A stretch of 64,000 nt of DNA from Clostridium cadaveris (lineage in GTDB: Bacteria > Bacillota > Clostridia > Clostridiales > Clostridiaceae): contig NZ_CP076620.1 of NCBI RefSeq assembly GCF_020911725.1, positions 1,864,501 through 1,928,500 on the forward strand. Reading direction: 5' to 3'. Below are positions 27,444 through 37,187 of the stretch, one piece after another (positions within the stretch are counted from its first letter, which is position 1; each line of letters begins with the position of its first letter). The notes below the pieces were generated by a model that saw only the letters and a program-made list of their open reading frames with translations, searched no databases and was not told the DNA's origin. The position numbers and the translations under genes were made by a program.

Positions 27444-28061
27444 ATTGTTGACTAAAGCATTTTTGCTTTTTTTAATTTTCAAATTGTTTATTTCGCTATC
27501 TAAAAGTTTATTTTTAGTATCGATAAGCTTATACTTATAGCTCTGCAAATCAAATCTTATCTCTTTATTTTCTTTTAGAAGCTCTTTATTTTTAGTCATA
27601 TATTCTTTACATTGATCTTTTAACACACTTACCTGCTGCTCAGATCTTTCTAGTTTTTTTTCAAATTCTTCTACAGAACATATTGAAAATTTTTCTGTAA
27701 GTCCTTCATTTTCTTTTCTCAACTTTTCATTTTCATTAGTTTTTTCTTCTAAATCTTTTTCCAAACTGCTCACTGTTTTTTTAAGATTTTCATTATAGCT
27801 CTCTAAGTGAGAGGCTTGTCCCTTGATTAATTCTAATTGTTTTTTTACTTGATTAAGCTCTTCTTTTGCTTTATACATATCATCAACAGCGTTCATAGCT
27901 GCAAGCATAGCTGCTGATGAAGTACTTAACTTTTTATTGTTATCTATGATAGAGTTAACTTTTCTATCTACATAGTTTGCAATCTCAGTTAAATACTCTA
28001 TGGATTCTTCACCTTTTAAATTGTATTCCATGCCATTTATCTTAACTGTTACCACATTCAT
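27432..28061 (-). CDS. zapA: ZapA-type cell division protein with long C-terminal coiled coil
   Basis: The first 80-85 residues match ZapA: VTVKINGMEYNLKGEESIEYLTEIANYVDRK, then SAAMLAAMNAVDDMYKAKEE. ZapA bundles FtsZ filaments at the Z-ring. The remaining 120 residues, to 209, are almost all charged coiled coil; typical ZapA is about 85-130 residues. The extension could bridge to other division proteins or mimic ZapB. It lies between pheT and the U32 gene, as in other Firmicutes. Confidence 0.85.
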   Translation of the reverse strand: MNVVTVKINGMEYNLKGEESIEYLTEIANYVDRKVNSIIDNNKKLSTSSAAMLAAMNAVDDMYKAKEELNQVKKQLELIKGQASHLESYNENLKKTVSSLEKDLEEKTNENEKLRKENEGLTEKFSICSVEEFEKKLERSEQQVSVLKDQCKEYMTKNKELLKENKEIRFDLQSYKYKLIDTKNKLLDSEINNLKIKKSKNALVNNKRP

Positions 28062-28088
28062 GAAAACACCCTCTTAATATCCTAATTT

Positions 28089-28132
28089 AGAAAAATATAT
28101 GCTAAAGTTAATTATATTTTAGCATATATTTT
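28089..28132 (-). terminator. Terminator of pheST
   Basis: A 14-bp stem (28093-28106 with 28118-28131) followed on the minus strand by TTTTTCTAAATT, 31 bases past the pheT stop. Confidence 0.8.
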
Positions 28133-28162
28133 CTACTTATGAAACACGAATATTAAAAGAGA

Positions 28163-30535
28163 TTATCTTAACTCTGCTCCAAGAGTATGCTCTAAAGCTC
28201 TTAAAATTTTATCATGAACCTTATTTACATCTTTATCTGTTAGTGTTTTAGCATCATCTCTATAAACTATAGCATATGCAACACTCTTTTTACCTGCTGG
28301 AACCTGCTTTCCTTTATATACGTCAAATAGGTTTACATTTTCAACCAATCTTCCACCTTGTTTTCTTATTGTATTTTCTATTGTTTGAACTAACACTTCA
28401 TCATCAACTAATACAGCAATATCTCTAGTTACAGCTGGGAATTTAGGAAGAGGTTTTGCTGATTTCTTTAGAACAGCTCTTTCGAATAATACATCTAGAT
28501 TAAGTTCAGCAATATAACAAGGAACATCTACTTCATATTTTTCAGATACTTCTGGATGTATTTCTCCTAAAATTCCTGCATGAGTATTTTTTATATATAA
28601 ATCTGCTGTCTTTCCTGGATGATAAGTAACAAATTCTTGTTGTCTTGAGTATAGAGAATTTTCTACTCCTAAAATTTCAATTACTCTTTCTACAACACCT
28701 TTTATATCTAAGTAATCAACATTACCATACATACCAATAGTCAAAGTATTTATTTCATCGGGAAGTTTTTTACCTTCTCTTGGAATATATACTTTACCTA
28801 TTTCAAAAAGTCTTGCCATGTCATTACTTCTTGAATAGTTTCTTGCCAAGTTTTCCATCATAGAACCTATTGTCGTAGTTCTCATTATGCTGTAATCTTC
28901 TCCTAATGGATTTTTTATAGTTACAACATTTCTTAAAGAGCTGTCTGATGGAATATTTAATTTATCAAATACTTTTGGACTTACAAATGAATAGCTTATT
29001 GATTGGTTAATTCCAAGTCCTAAAAGAGCTTCTATAACTTTATCTTCTAACTTTTGTTTTTGGTTTTTTCCATCTCTTATTCCTATAGCAGTAGATATTG
29101 TAGTAGGTATATTATCATATCCGTATATTCTTGCTATTTCTTCTGCTATATCTTCTTTTATAGCTATATCTATTCTAAAAGTAGGTATAGTTATTTTTAA
29201 AGTATCATTATCTACAACTGTTTTTAAATCTAATCTATCTAAATAGACTTTCATATCATCTGCAGATATATTAGTTCCTAAGAACTTATTTACCCATTTA
29301 GAGTCTACTTCCATATGTCCTTCTTCTTTTTTATCATTGTAGATATCTATAGTTCCATTTAGAACTTCTCCTACATTTAGCTCTTCAACTAAAGCACAAG
29401 CTCTATCTATAGCTAGAGCAGCTAAATTAGGATCTATTTCTTTTTCAAATCTTGCTGAAGACTCAGTTCTAATTCCTAATCTCTTAGAATTTACTCTTAT
29501 GTTAACACCTTCAAAATTGGCACTTTCAAAAATAACTTCTGTTGTATCTTCTTGAATTTCTGAGTTTAATCCACCCATTAGTCCAGCTAAAGCAATAGCT
29601 TTTTCTCCATCTCTTATAGTCAAGATTTCGCTGTCTAATACTCTTTCAACTTCATCCAAAGTGGTGAACTTTTCACCATCTTTAGCTCTGTCAACAATTA
29701 TAGTGTTAGAACTTATTTCTCTTTTGTCAAAAGCATGCATAGGCTGACCTAGTTCAAGCATTACAAAGTTAGTTATATCTACTATATTATTTATTGGACG
29801 AACTCCTGCATCTAAAAGTCTTTCTTGCATCCAAGCTGGCGATGGAGCTACTTTTACATTTTTAACTCCTCTTGCCATATATCTCTTACAAAGCTCGTCT
29901 TTAACTTCTACTTTTAATAAATCATTTATATTTTCTTCAGTTTTAGCAGTAAAAGTCATTTTAGGCATTCTATAAGCAGTTCCTAATGTAGCTGCAGTTT
30001 CTCTTGCCATACCCACCATGCATAGACAATCTGGTCTATTTGATGTGATATCAAAGTCTATAGTAGATTTGTTTAAGCCTAAAACTTCTTTTATATCCTT
30101 TCCTAAAGGAGTATCCTTAGGTAATATCATAAGTCCATGAACTTCTTCTGTAGCTATTCCAAGTTCTTCTTCAGAACACATCATTCCATTAGAAACTATT
30201 CCTCTTAATTTACCTTTTTTTATTTTTAATCCGTTTGGAAGTATAGCACCATGTAATGCTACTGGTACCACATCATTTACCTTCATGTTGTTTGCACCGG
30301 TAACTATTTGAACTTTTTCTTCTTTTCCTACATTAAGCTGACATATAACAAGCTTATCAGCATCTGGGTGCTGCTCAATACTTTCTAGTCTTCCAGTAAC
30401 AACATTTTGTATATCATCTCCTGAAGTTATTATTTCTTCCATGTTAGAGCCAGAAAGAGTAAGTCTATCTGCTAATTCTTTTGAATCTATATTAATATCT
30501 ACATAGTCTTTCAACCATTGAACTGGTATTTTCAT
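28163..30535 (-). CDS. pheT: Phenylalanine--tRNA ligase beta subunit
   Basis: Beta chain of the (alpha beta)2 PheRS. At 790 residues it has full length: N-terminal tRNA-binding EMAP-like domain ([26 protein letters not shown], about 44-70), B3/B4 editing domain, B5 domain, catalytic-like core and the C-terminal anticodon-binding FDX domain ([14 protein letters not shown]). It begins 13 bases after pheS with its own SD and shares the upstream T-box. Confidence 0.97.
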   Translation of the reverse strand: MKIPVQWLKDYVDINIDSKELADRLTLSGSNMEEIITSGDDIQNVVTGRLESIEQHPDADKLVICQLNVGKEEKVQIVTGANNMKVNDVVPVALHGAILPNGLKIKKGKLRGIVSNGMMCSEEELGIATEEVHGLMILPKDTPLGKDIKEVLGLNKSTIDFDITSNRPDCLCMVGMARETAATLGTAYRMPKMTFTAKTEENINDLLKVEVKDELCKRYMARGVKNVKVAPSPAWMQERLLDAGVRPINNIVDITNFVMLELGQPMHAFDKREISSNTIIVDRAKDGEKFTTLDEVERVLDSEILTIRDGEKAIALAGLMGGLNSEIQEDTTEVIFESANFEGVNIRVNSKRLGIRTESSARFEKEIDPNLAALAIDRACALVEELNVGEVLNGTIDIYNDKKEEGHMEVDSKWVNKFLGTNISADDMKVYLDRLDLKTVVDNDTLKITIPTFRIDIAIKEDIAEEIARIYGYDNIPTTISTAIGIRDGKNQKQKLEDKVIEALLGLGINQSISYSFVSPKVFDKLNIPSDSSLRNVVTIKNPLGEDYSIMRTTTIGSMMENLARNYSRSNDMARLFEIGKVYIPREGKKLPDEINTLTIGMYGNVDYLDIKGVVERVIEILGVENSLYSRQQEFVTYHPGKTADLYIKNTHAGILGEIHPEVSEKYEVDVPCYIAELNLDVLFERAVLKKSAKPLPKFPAVTRDIAVLVDDEVLVQTIENTIRKQGGRLVENVNLFDVYKGKQVPAGKKSVAYAIVYRDDAKTLTDKDVNKVHDKILRALEHTLGAELR

Positions 30536-30548
30536 ATCTCTTTACCTC

Positions 30549-31568
30549 CTAGAATTGATTTAAAAATCTCATATCACTTTCATATAATTGTCTTATATCA
30601 TCTATTTCATAATTTAGCATTGTTATTCTATCAACTCCGAAACCAAATGCAAATCCTGAGTATACTTCTGGATCAATTCCACAATTTCTAAGTACCTGTG
30701 GGTGTACCATTCCACAACCTATAAATTCTATCCATCCGCTTCCTTTACATACTCTGCATCCTTCACCATTACACACAAAACATGTAGCATCCATTTCTGC
30801 AGAAGGCTCTGTAAATGGGAAGTGATGAGGTCTGAATTTAGTCTTAACATGATCTCCAAACATTTTTTTAGCAAATAATTCTAAAGTACCTTTAAGATCA
30901 GCAAAAGTTACACCTTTGTCTATTACAAGACCTTCCATTTGATAAAATATAGGAGAGTGTGTAGCATCAAGATCGTCACTTCTATAAACTTTTCCTGGTG
31001 ATATCATCTTTATAGGTGGAGTCTGTTTTTCCATAACTCTTGCCTGTACTGGAGAAGTTTGAGTTCTTAAAACTACATCATCGTTTATATAGAAAGTATC
31101 TTGTTCACTTCTAGCTGGGTGGTTTTTAGGGATATTTAAAGCTTCAAAGTTATAATGATCAAGTTCAACCTCTGGTCCCTCTTCAATAGAGAATCCCATT
31201 TCTATAAATATTTCTTTCATTCTATTTAAAGTAATTTCTAATGGATGTCTCTTACCTACTAACGGCTTCTTTCCTGGAAGAGAAATATCTATTATTTCAT
31301 TTTGAAGTTTAAATGCCTTTTCTTTATTTTTTATATCAGATAGGCTTTTTTCAATAGATGATTCAATAGCTTCTCTTACATCATTTGCCACTTTACCTAT
31401 AACAGGTCTTTCTTCCTTTGATAAAGCACCCATACCTCTTAATATTGCAGTTAATTCGCCTTTTTTTCCTAAATATTTAACTCTAATATTTTCTAATTCA
31501 CTGCTGTTTTTTACTTCTTCAACGGCTTTTAGCGCATTGATTTTTATATTTTCTAATTGTTGTTTCAT
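30549..31568 (-). CDS. pheS: Phenylalanine--tRNA ligase alpha subunit
   Basis: Catalytic subunit of PheRS, 339 residues. An N-terminal coiled coil precedes the class II core with motif 2 [20 protein letters not shown] and motif 3 [17 protein letters not shown] 31568 (MKQQLENI) is chosen because AAAGGAG lies 9 bases upstream; the longer open frame to 31625 runs into the T-box terminator. Expression is controlled by the leader at 31612-31860. Confidence 0.97.
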   Translation of the reverse strand: MKQQLENIKINALKAVEEVKNSSELENIRVKYLGKKGELTAILRGMGALSKEERPVIGKVANDVREAIESSIEKSLSDIKNKEKAFKLQNEIIDISLPGKKPLVGKRHPLEITLNRMKEIFIEMGFSIEEGPEVELDHYNFEALNIPKNHPARSEQDTFYINDDVVLRTQTSPVQARVMEKQTPPIKMISPGKVYRSDDLDATHSPIFYQMEGLVIDKGVTFADLKGTLELFAKKMFGDHVKTKFRPHHFPFTEPSAEMDATCFVCNGEGCRVCKGSGWIEFIGCGMVHPQVLRNCGIDPEVYSGFAFGFGVDRITMLNYEIDDIRQLYESDMRFLNQF

Positions 31569-31611
31569 TTTTACTACTCCTTTCATACTGTAAAGTGAAA
31601 CTTTTTGCAAA

Positions 31612-31860
31612 TAAAAAAAGTCCATCCCATAAAGGGACGAACTTACTCCGCGGTACCACCCTAGTTAATTTCACAAAATTCTCTCTAGATATAAATAACG
31701 GTATAAACCGCTAAGAACTACTATTAATTTCATTCTTAGAACTCCGAAGTGAACTTCAATAAAATATCTTATGAAAAAATTTTCAGTCTATGATTTTTTC
31801 TCCCTGAAAAAGACAAATTTATCTACTCTCTTCATCACTGTTGTTATAATTATTCATTTA
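31612..31860 (-). ncRNA. T-box leader of pheST
   Basis: The minus-strand leader contains the T-box core AGGGTGGTACCGCG (plus-strand 31647-31660), which pairs with the uncharged tRNA acceptor, followed by a competing terminator hairpin and T7 run at 31614-31646. Stem I elements are visible upstream (AGTAG, AGGGAGA). The likely specifier is TTC (Phe), read at 31751-31753 within GAAG-TTC-AC. Uncharged tRNA-Phe would stabilise the antiterminator and allow pheST transcription. Confidence 0.92.
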
Positions 31861-31865
31861 AAGAC

Positions 31866-31894
31866 ATTATACATAGGTTTATATAAAAATTCAA
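31866..31894 (-). promoter_or_regulatory. Promoter of the pheST T-box transcript
   Basis: TTGAAT (31889-31894), 17-base spacer, TATAAT (31866-31871). It abuts the stop of the upstream methyltransferase gene (31898). Confidence 0.75.
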
Positions 31895-31897
31895 TAG

Positions 31898-32674
31898 CTA
31901 TGATAAATTTTGCCTTACTATCTCAAACATCATTATAGATGAAGCTACCGAAACATTCAATGATTCTGCTCCTCCTGGCATTGGAATCTTGACTTTTATG
32001 TCAGCTAACTTATAAATATCTTCACTGACTCCATTACCTTCGTTTCCTACACATATAACTATGTTTCCCTTAAGATTCTCATCATAAAAGTTCTTATCCG
32101 TTTGAAGAGAACTCACCACAAACCTATAATTTTTATTTTTTAGAACATCTATTATATTTTCTGCATCTTCAAATATAGGTATATGAAATATAGATCCCAT
32201 AGTACTTCTTAAGACTTTATCATTGTATATGTCAACAGTTCCTTTAGTTAATATTATACCACTTGCACCACTACCGTGGGCCGATCTTATAATTGTTCCC
32301 ATATTACCAGGATCTTGTACCTTGTCTATAAGGATATAAAAACCGTCATTAATATCAGCTTTAGGAGCTTTCTTTTCAACTACAGCTAAAATGCCTTGAG
32401 GATGCTCAGTTGATGAAAGAATTTTAATTATATCTTTTGATACTTTTAGTATTTCTACCTTAGTTCCAAAAATATTTTTTAAAATTTCTGCTTTTTCATT
32501 TTCTCTTTCATCAAAAAAAACACACTCTACTTTCCAATTAGCTCTTACAGCTTCCTCTATAAGTTTCCATCCTTCAACTATAAACTTACCATCATTGTTT
32601 CTATATTTTTTTTCTTTATATTTCTTTATACTTTTTATCAATCCGTTATCTTTGCTTTGAATTTCTTTAAACAA
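31898..32674 (-). CDS. TrmH/SpoU-family RNA methyltransferase
   Basis: A SPOUT-class RNA 2'-O-methyltransferase of 258 residues. It has an N-terminal substrate-binding segment (about 1-95) and the knotted SAM domain with IDKVQDPGNMGTIIRSAHG, ICVGNEGNGVSEDIYKL and IPMPGGAESLNVSVASSIMMFE, motifs 1-3 of SpoU. The TsnR/RlmB-like form methylates rRNA; the exact nucleotide is unknown. It follows ktrA by 10 bases. Confidence 0.9.
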   Translation of the reverse strand: MFKEIQSKDNGLIKSIKKYKEKKYRNNDGKFIVEGWKLIEEAVRANWKVECVFFDERENEKAEILKNIFGTKVEILKVSKDIIKILSSTEHPQGILAVVEKKAPKADINDGFYILIDKVQDPGNMGTIIRSAHGSGASGIILTKGTVDIYNDKVLRSTMGSIFHIPIFEDAENIIDVLKNKNYRFVVSSLQTDKNFYDENLKGNIVICVGNEGNGVSEDIYKLADIKVKIPMPGGAESLNVSVASSIMMFEIVRQNLS

Positions 32675-32684
32675 AGGTCCACCT

Positions 32685-33350
32685 CTATCTAGATATCATA
32701 TTTTCAAGCTTGCTTAATTCATCACTTGCACCTATAGCTATTAATATATCCGATTCTTCTATTACATCATCTGCATTAGGTGATATATTTACCACATCAT
32801 CAGCTTTCCTTATTGCCATTATATTTATGCCAAAAGTCGCTCTTACTTTTAGTTCTCTTAAAGTCTTGCCTACCCAAGTATTGGGAACCTCTATTTCTAT
32901 TATGCTATAATCAGGTGAAAGTTCTATATAGTCTAATATATTAGAAGATACTAAGTTGTGAGCAACTCTTACCCCCATATCCTTTTCAGGAAGAACTACT
33001 CTATCTGCCCCTATCTTGTATAATACTTTTGCATGTATTTCACTATTTCCCTTTGCAATTATATGCTTTACTCCAAGTTCTTTTACTATAAGAGTAACCA
33101 TAACACTTGCTTGAATGCTAGAACCTATAGTAATAACAGCTACATCAAAATTTCTTATTCCTAATGTTCTTAAAGCATTTTCATCAGTAGCATCCATTTG
33201 CACAGCATGAGTAACACTATCAGAAATCTCTTGAACAAGATCTTCATCCTTATCTATTGCCAAAACATCATGACCTGATTCATAAAGTGTCTTTGCTACA
33301 GATGACCCAAATCTACCTAATCCAATAACAACAAATTGCTTATTATTCAT
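32685..33350 (-). CDS. ktrA: Ktr potassium channel regulatory subunit (KtrA/TrkA)
   Basis: Cytoplasmic gating ring subunit of the Ktr potassium uptake system, 221 residues. RCK-N domain starts VVIGLGRFGSSVAKTL (nucleotide-binding GxGxxG at about 9-14); RCK-C is at about 135-221 (IIEIEVPNTWVGKTLRELKVR). In Firmicutes RCK-C often binds c-di-AMP, a possible but unseen control here. Immediately downstream of the channel gene. Confidence 0.93.
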   Translation of the reverse strand: MNNKQFVVIGLGRFGSSVAKTLYESGHDVLAIDKDEDLVQEISDSVTHAVQMDATDENALRTLGIRNFDVAVITIGSSIQASVMVTLIVKELGVKHIIAKGNSEIHAKVLYKIGADRVVLPEKDMGVRVAHNLVSSNILDYIELSPDYSIIEIEVPNTWVGKTLRELKVRATFGINIMAIRKADDVVNISPNADDVIEESDILIAIGASDELSKLENMISR

Positions 33351-33362
33351 AACTAAGCACTC

Positions 33363-34709
33363 CTATCCCACTAATATTTTATCTTCAGGGTACCTTATTC
33401 CCTTATTTTTCTTTCTATTTGTCAAAGCTAAAAACAAAGTCATAGGTCCAACTCTTCCACAATACATAGTTAATGCTACCATAACTTTTCCTATTGTTGT
33501 AAGATTAGGTGTTAAGCCTAAAGTTAATCCAACAGTACCAAAAGCTGATACAACCTCATATATTAAATATTCCAAAGAGGCTCCAACTTCAGTTATAGAT
33601 AATATCATAGTGACACCTATTACTATTCCAAGGCTCAATGTAACTATAGTAAAAGCTTTGTATACTAAATCTTTATTTATTCTCTTTTTAAAGATTTCAG
33701 TATCTTCTCTTCCTCTTATAACACAAATAACAGTCATAAGCAATATGCCTGCTGTAGATGTTTTAATTCCACCCCCGGTTGATCCTGGTGATGCTCCAAC
33801 AAACATAAGAATTATAGTTAAACTTCTTCCAGCCAAAGTCATATCAGAAGTAGAAATAGAGTTAAATCCTGCGGTTCTTGGAGTTACAGCTGCAAACACA
33901 GATGATAGTATCTTATCTTTAGCTCCCATAGGCCCCATAGTGTTAGGATTGTTAAACTCAAAAATAAACATTAAAATAGCTCCTCCTACTATTAAAATAG
34001 CAGTCATAGAGAGAACTAACTTTGAATGTAGTGATAATTTTTTAAGGTCTTTATTTTTATAGATATCTACCCATACTGAAAAACCTATACCACCTACAAT
34101 TATAAGAGAACCTATAGTTAAAATTATAACAGAATTATCATACACTCCAGTCAAACTAGAAAAATTCCCCATTAAGTCAAATCCAGCATTACAAAATGCT
34201 GATATTGAATGAAAAAAGCTAAATGCTATTCCTTTACTCACTCCAAACATAGGTATAAACTGGGTGGATAAAAGCATTGCTCCTATAAATTCAACTGAAA
34301 ATGTGAAAATGAGTATATATCTCATCATACTTACTAAACCTTGAATACTGAAAGTATTCATAGCTTCCTGCATTATAAGTCTTTGTTTTAGAGTAATTTT
34401 TTTTCCTAAAATCAAGGCAAACAAAGTTGTAAAAGCCATGAAGCCTAACCCACCTACTTGGATAAGCGTTATTATAACAACTTTTCCAAAAGTGCTCCAA
34501 TGCGTAGCAGTATCTAAAGTTATCAATCCAGTAATGCATGTAGCTGATGTTGAAGTAAACAAACTGTCTATAAAACTTGTAGGCGTTCCATCAGCTGATG
34601 AAATTGGTAATGTAAGTAATAATGCTCCAGTTAAGATTACTATTGCAAATCCAATTACCAATACCTGAACTGCATTAAGTTTAAATTTTTTATTTAACCT
34701 CACTTGCAT
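33363..34709 (-). CDS. ktrB: Ktr/Trk potassium transporter membrane subunit (KtrB)
   Basis: Potassium channel-like transporter of the SKT superfamily, 448 residues with four M1-P-M2 repeats. Selectivity loops are visible: STSATCITGL (repeat 1), SAFCNAGFDL (repeat 2), PGSTGGGIKTSTAG region before repeat 3-4, and SAFGTVGLTLGLTPNL (repeat 4). The ATG at 34709 follows GGGGTGAT with ideal spacing. Forms an operon with ktrA and the methyltransferase gene. Confidence 0.94.
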   Translation of the reverse strand: MQVRLNKKFKLNAVQVLVIGFAIVILTGALLLTLPISSADGTPTSFIDSLFTSTSATCITGLITLDTATHWSTFGKVVIITLIQVGGLGFMAFTTLFALILGKKITLKQRLIMQEAMNTFSIQGLVSMMRYILIFTFSVEFIGAMLLSTQFIPMFGVSKGIAFSFFHSISAFCNAGFDLMGNFSSLTGVYDNSVIILTIGSLIIVGGIGFSVWVDIYKNKDLKKLSLHSKLVLSMTAILIVGGAILMFIFEFNNPNTMGPMGAKDKILSSVFAAVTPRTAGFNSISTSDMTLAGRSLTIILMFVGASPGSTGGGIKTSTAGILLMTVICVIRGREDTEIFKKRINKDLVYKAFTIVTLSLGIVIGVTMILSITEVGASLEYLIYEVVSAFGTVGLTLGLTPNLTTIGKVMVALTMYCGRVGPMTLFLALTNRKKNKGIRYPEDKILVG

Positions 34710-34783
34710 TATAATCACCCCATAAATTTAGTGATAATTTTTATAACTTAATATAGTATACATTATATTATCCGTACTAATGC

Positions 34784-34809
34784 AAAAAATGCGACATAAG
34801 CCGCATTTT
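34784..34809 (-). terminator. Terminator of the infC-rpmI-rplT operon
   Basis: An AAAATGCG/CGCATTTT stem (34786-34793 with 34802-34809) followed on the minus strand by further T residues, just past rplT. Confidence 0.8.
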
Positions 34810-34815
34810 CTTATA

Positions 34816-35175
34816 TTAAGCTTCTATTTGCTTTTTTGCGATTTCAACTAATTCTGTAAATGCTTTTGGATCATTTATAGCTATCTCAGATAACATCTTT
34901 CTATTCATATCTATTCCAGCTAATTTTATTCCATTCATGAACTTTGAATAAGATAATCCATTCATTCTTGCACCAGCATTTATTCTTGCTATCCAAAGCT
35001 TTCTGAAATCTCTCTTCTTTAACTTTCTTCCTACATAAGCATTTCTTAACGCTCTTATAACACTTTCATTAGCAGTCTTGAATAACTTGCTTTTTCCACC
35101 ATAGTATCCTTTTGCAAGTTTTAAAACCTTTTTATGATTCTTACGTGCATTCAACGCTCTCTTAACTCTTGCCAT
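34816..35175 (-). CDS. rplT: 50S ribosomal protein L20
   Basis: Basic 119-residue early-assembly protein of the large subunit that binds 23S rRNA and, in many bacteria, represses its own operon by binding the infC leader. Begins [26 protein letters not shown]; the C-terminal domain has ELVEIAKKQ. Last gene of the infC operon. Confidence 0.98.
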   Translation of the reverse strand: MARVKRALNARKNHKKVLKLAKGYYGGKSKLFKTANESVIRALRNAYVGRKLKKRDFRKLWIARINAGARMNGLSYSKFMNGIKLAGIDMNRKMLSEIAINDPKAFTELVEIAKKQIEA

Positions 35176-35204
35176 TTCGTTAACCTCCTATTTTAGTATT
35201 ACTC

Positions 35205-35402
35205 TTAAATATATGGTAATAACTTCTTGTATACTTTTTCTTGTGATACTGAAACATATCCAGTCTTTCTAAGATTTCTCTTTCTCTTAGAAGTCTTCTT
35301 AGTTAAGATGTGGCTCTTAAAAGCCTTTGCTCTCTTTAACTTTCCTGTTCCTGTTTTCTTAAATCTTTTTGCTGCACCTCTATGAGTTTTCATTTTTGGC
35401 AT
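35205..35402 (-). CDS. rpmI: 50S ribosomal protein L35
   Basis: A 65-residue, strongly basic protein beginning [20 protein letters not shown], a textbook L35 start. It lies between infC and rplT in the usual order, 26 and 29 bases from each. Confidence 0.98.
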   Translation of the reverse strand: MPKMKTHRGAAKRFKKTGTGKLKRAKAFKSHILTKKTSKRKRNLRKTGYVSVSQEKVYKKLLPYI

Positions 35403-35428
35403 AATTAAAATCCTCCTCCCAAGCTCTG

Positions 35429-35941
35429 TTATTTCTTTGGAGCTAAAATTAGTATCATATTTCTTCCTTCTAATTTAGCTGACTTTTCAACCACTCCAGC
35501 TCCATCTAACTTTGAAACAAAATTATCTAGAATTTTTATTCCAACATGTGAATAATCGGCTTCTCTACCTCTAAATCTCACTGTTACTTTAACTTTATCT
35601 CCATCTTGCAAGAATTTCTTAGCATTATTAGCCTTTATAGCAACGTCGTGTTCTTCTATAGTTGGACTAAATCTTATTTCCTTAATGCTTACAACTTTCT
35701 GCTTTTTTCTTGCTTCTTTTTCTCTCTTAGATTGCTCATATATGAATTTTCCATAATCCATGATTTTGCAAACTGGTGGCTTTGCACCTGGAGATATCAT
35801 TACTAGATCAAGCTCTTTTTCTTCTGCCAATCTTAAAGCTTCTTTAGTTGGTAAAACGCCTAATTGTTCATTGTCATTGGCTATAACTCTAACTTCTCTT
35901 TCTCTTATATCATCATTAATGGTATAACCTTTATTATTAAT
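35429..35941 (-). CDS. infC: Translation initiation factor IF-3 (ATT start)
   Basis: IF-3 binds the 30S subunit and checks start codon and initiator tRNA. Reading back from the conserved core ([12 protein letters not shown]), the frame stays open to an ATT at 35939-35941, 7 bases after GGAGGTG. That gives 170 residues starting (M)[16 protein letters not shown], the normal N-terminal domain. A shorter start at a TTG near 35830 would remove that domain and has no SD. AUU initiation of infC is known in E. coli as an autoregulatory device: excess IF-3 rejects the poor start codon. Confidence 0.96.
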   Translation of the reverse strand: MNNKGYTINDDIREREVRVIANDNEQLGVLPTKEALRLAEEKELDLVMISPGAKPPVCKIMDYGKFIYEQSKREKEARKKQKVVSIKEIRFSPTIEEHDVAIKANNAKKFLQDGDKVKVTVRFRGREADYSHVGIKILDNFVSKLDGAGVVEKSAKLEGRNMILILAPKK

Positions 35942-36097
35942 ATTTTTTCACCTCCGCATAATATATAAAATTAATGTTTTACATATATAAAAAGGGCGGT
36001 ATAATACCGCCCTCATTATCCTAACAAAATTAATCTTTAAAGCTAGGTACCTTACTAAGCACGCCGTAAGGTGAGAAACGATAGTCTCTACTTGACA
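35942..36097 (-). ncRNA. L20-type leader of infC-rpmI-rplT with internal attenuator
   Basis: The transcript starts near 36097 and runs about 155 bases before infC. Its 3' half holds a perfect 10-bp G/C-rich terminator (35993-36002 with 36004-36013) with a TTTTTAT tail. The 5' part (about 36025-36090) contains paired segments such as CTTACGGCGTG and GGTACCTAGC that may form the L20-binding antiterminator. This matches the Firmicute L20 leader, where L20 causes premature termination. Confidence 0.82.
35985..36013 (-). terminator. Attenuator hairpin in the infC leader
   Basis: Perfect 10-bp AGGGCGGTAT/ATACCGCCCT stem with a single-base loop at centre and a TTTTTAT tail, located inside the leader upstream of infC. 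Confidence 0.88.
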
Positions 36098-36103
36098 AAA
36101 ATA

Positions 36104-36132
36104 ATTATAACACTTCAATTTTTTACTGTCAA
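36104..36132 (-). promoter_or_regulatory. Consensus sigma-A promoter of the infC operon
   Basis: TTGACA (36127-36132), 17-base spacer, TATAAT (36104-36109): a perfect match to consensus. Confidence 0.9.
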
Positions 36133-36139
36133 TACTATA

Positions 36140-37030
36140 TTATATTTTTATTTTAGTTTTTACACATCTACTGCATCCACTGCAGATTATAACTCTATCT
36201 AAAAAAACATTTTTTATAGTTTCAATTAATTCTTTATTAGATGAGTTCTCAGCTCCATGAATTATTATCTTTTGTGGAGCATTAGTTATAAGTCCACTTA
36301 TTATCATATCCTCCACATTTATTGTAGATCCCATTTTGCAATCTAATAATTCATTTACAAACTCATCCATTATATCTTTTCCTTCTCTATTTTCAAGATG
36401 GTAAGAACCACTTGAGTCAATTATTATATGAAGTTCATCTATTTTGCTTTCTTGAACTTCAACAAAATATTTTAATAGTTTCACAAATTCATTGTATTCT
36501 TTTTCAACTAGATAAGTCTCCACAATCTTATCTACTATACTTTGAAAATCTCCTAAAAGTTCTTTCATTCTAAATCTTATAAATCCTTCTACATTTATCT
36601 CATCTTTTTCTTCTATACATTCTTTAATCTTCTCTATTATGTTATTCTGTCTATTTAAACAATATATAGAGGTTTCATCCTTTATATTTTCATCCCCGTT
36701 TAACCCTTTTATAATTTTGTCACTCAATTCAGGAATTTCGTCACTTCTTAGAAAGAAATAGCTATCTGTCAAAATTTCATATAATTCTTTGTCTTTAAAT
36801 ATACTTACTACTATTTTATATAAAATAGTGCTTACCCTTAATTGGATAGCAGATTTTAATTTTTCGTTGTATACATCATCATCACAAAGTATTTTTATGA
36901 AGTGAGTATTTTCATCTATGCTTTCACATATCCCTAACACTATATTCTTGTCTTTGTAATAACCTTTAAGCTCTTGCAACTCATCTACAATTATAGAGTC
37001 CCCTTCGTATATGATCTTTAGAAGAAGCAT
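36140..37030 (-). CDS. ytxC: YtxC-like sporulation protein
   Basis: A 296-residue protein resembling YtxC, a sporulation-linked protein of unknown mechanism. There is no signal peptide or membrane helix. Visible parts are an N-terminal alpha/beta region, a helical centre with EGFIRFRMKELLGDFQSIVDKIVETYLVEKEY (about 145-177, the most family-like stretch) and a C-terminal domain ending ICSGCSRCVK. In Bacillus ytxC lies upstream of thrS and infC; here it is directly upstream of the infC promoter without thrS. Start has GGGAGTGAG upstream. Confidence 0.75.
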   Translation of the reverse strand: MLLLKIIYEGDSIIVDELQELKGYYKDKNIVLGICESIDENTHFIKILCDDDVYNEKLKSAIQLRVSTILYKIVVSIFKDKELYEILTDSYFFLRSDEIPELSDKIIKGLNGDENIKDETSIYCLNRQNNIIEKIKECIEEKDEINVEGFIRFRMKELLGDFQSIVDKIVETYLVEKEYNEFVKLLKYFVEVQESKIDELHIIIDSSGSYHLENREGKDIMDEFVNELLDCKMGSTINVEDMIISGLITNAPQKIIIHGAENSSNKELIETIKNVFLDRVIICSGCSRCVKTKIKI

Positions 37031-37187
37031 TTTTTCTCACTCCCTTCTTAATCATAGTATGTGTTTTAATGAGATGGATATACAAAAAAATAATAACAAT
37101 TCTCGACAACACATAGCTACTTTCCATCTAATACCTTGATAAATAAAACTTATAATTATAAAATTAATAGAGAAAGGAGTGTCTGTT

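Noticed and set aside
33610-34062. 150-residue open frame antisense to ktrB
   Set aside because: The ktrB frame has clear family motifs; the antisense frame has no recognisable domain or ribosome binding site.
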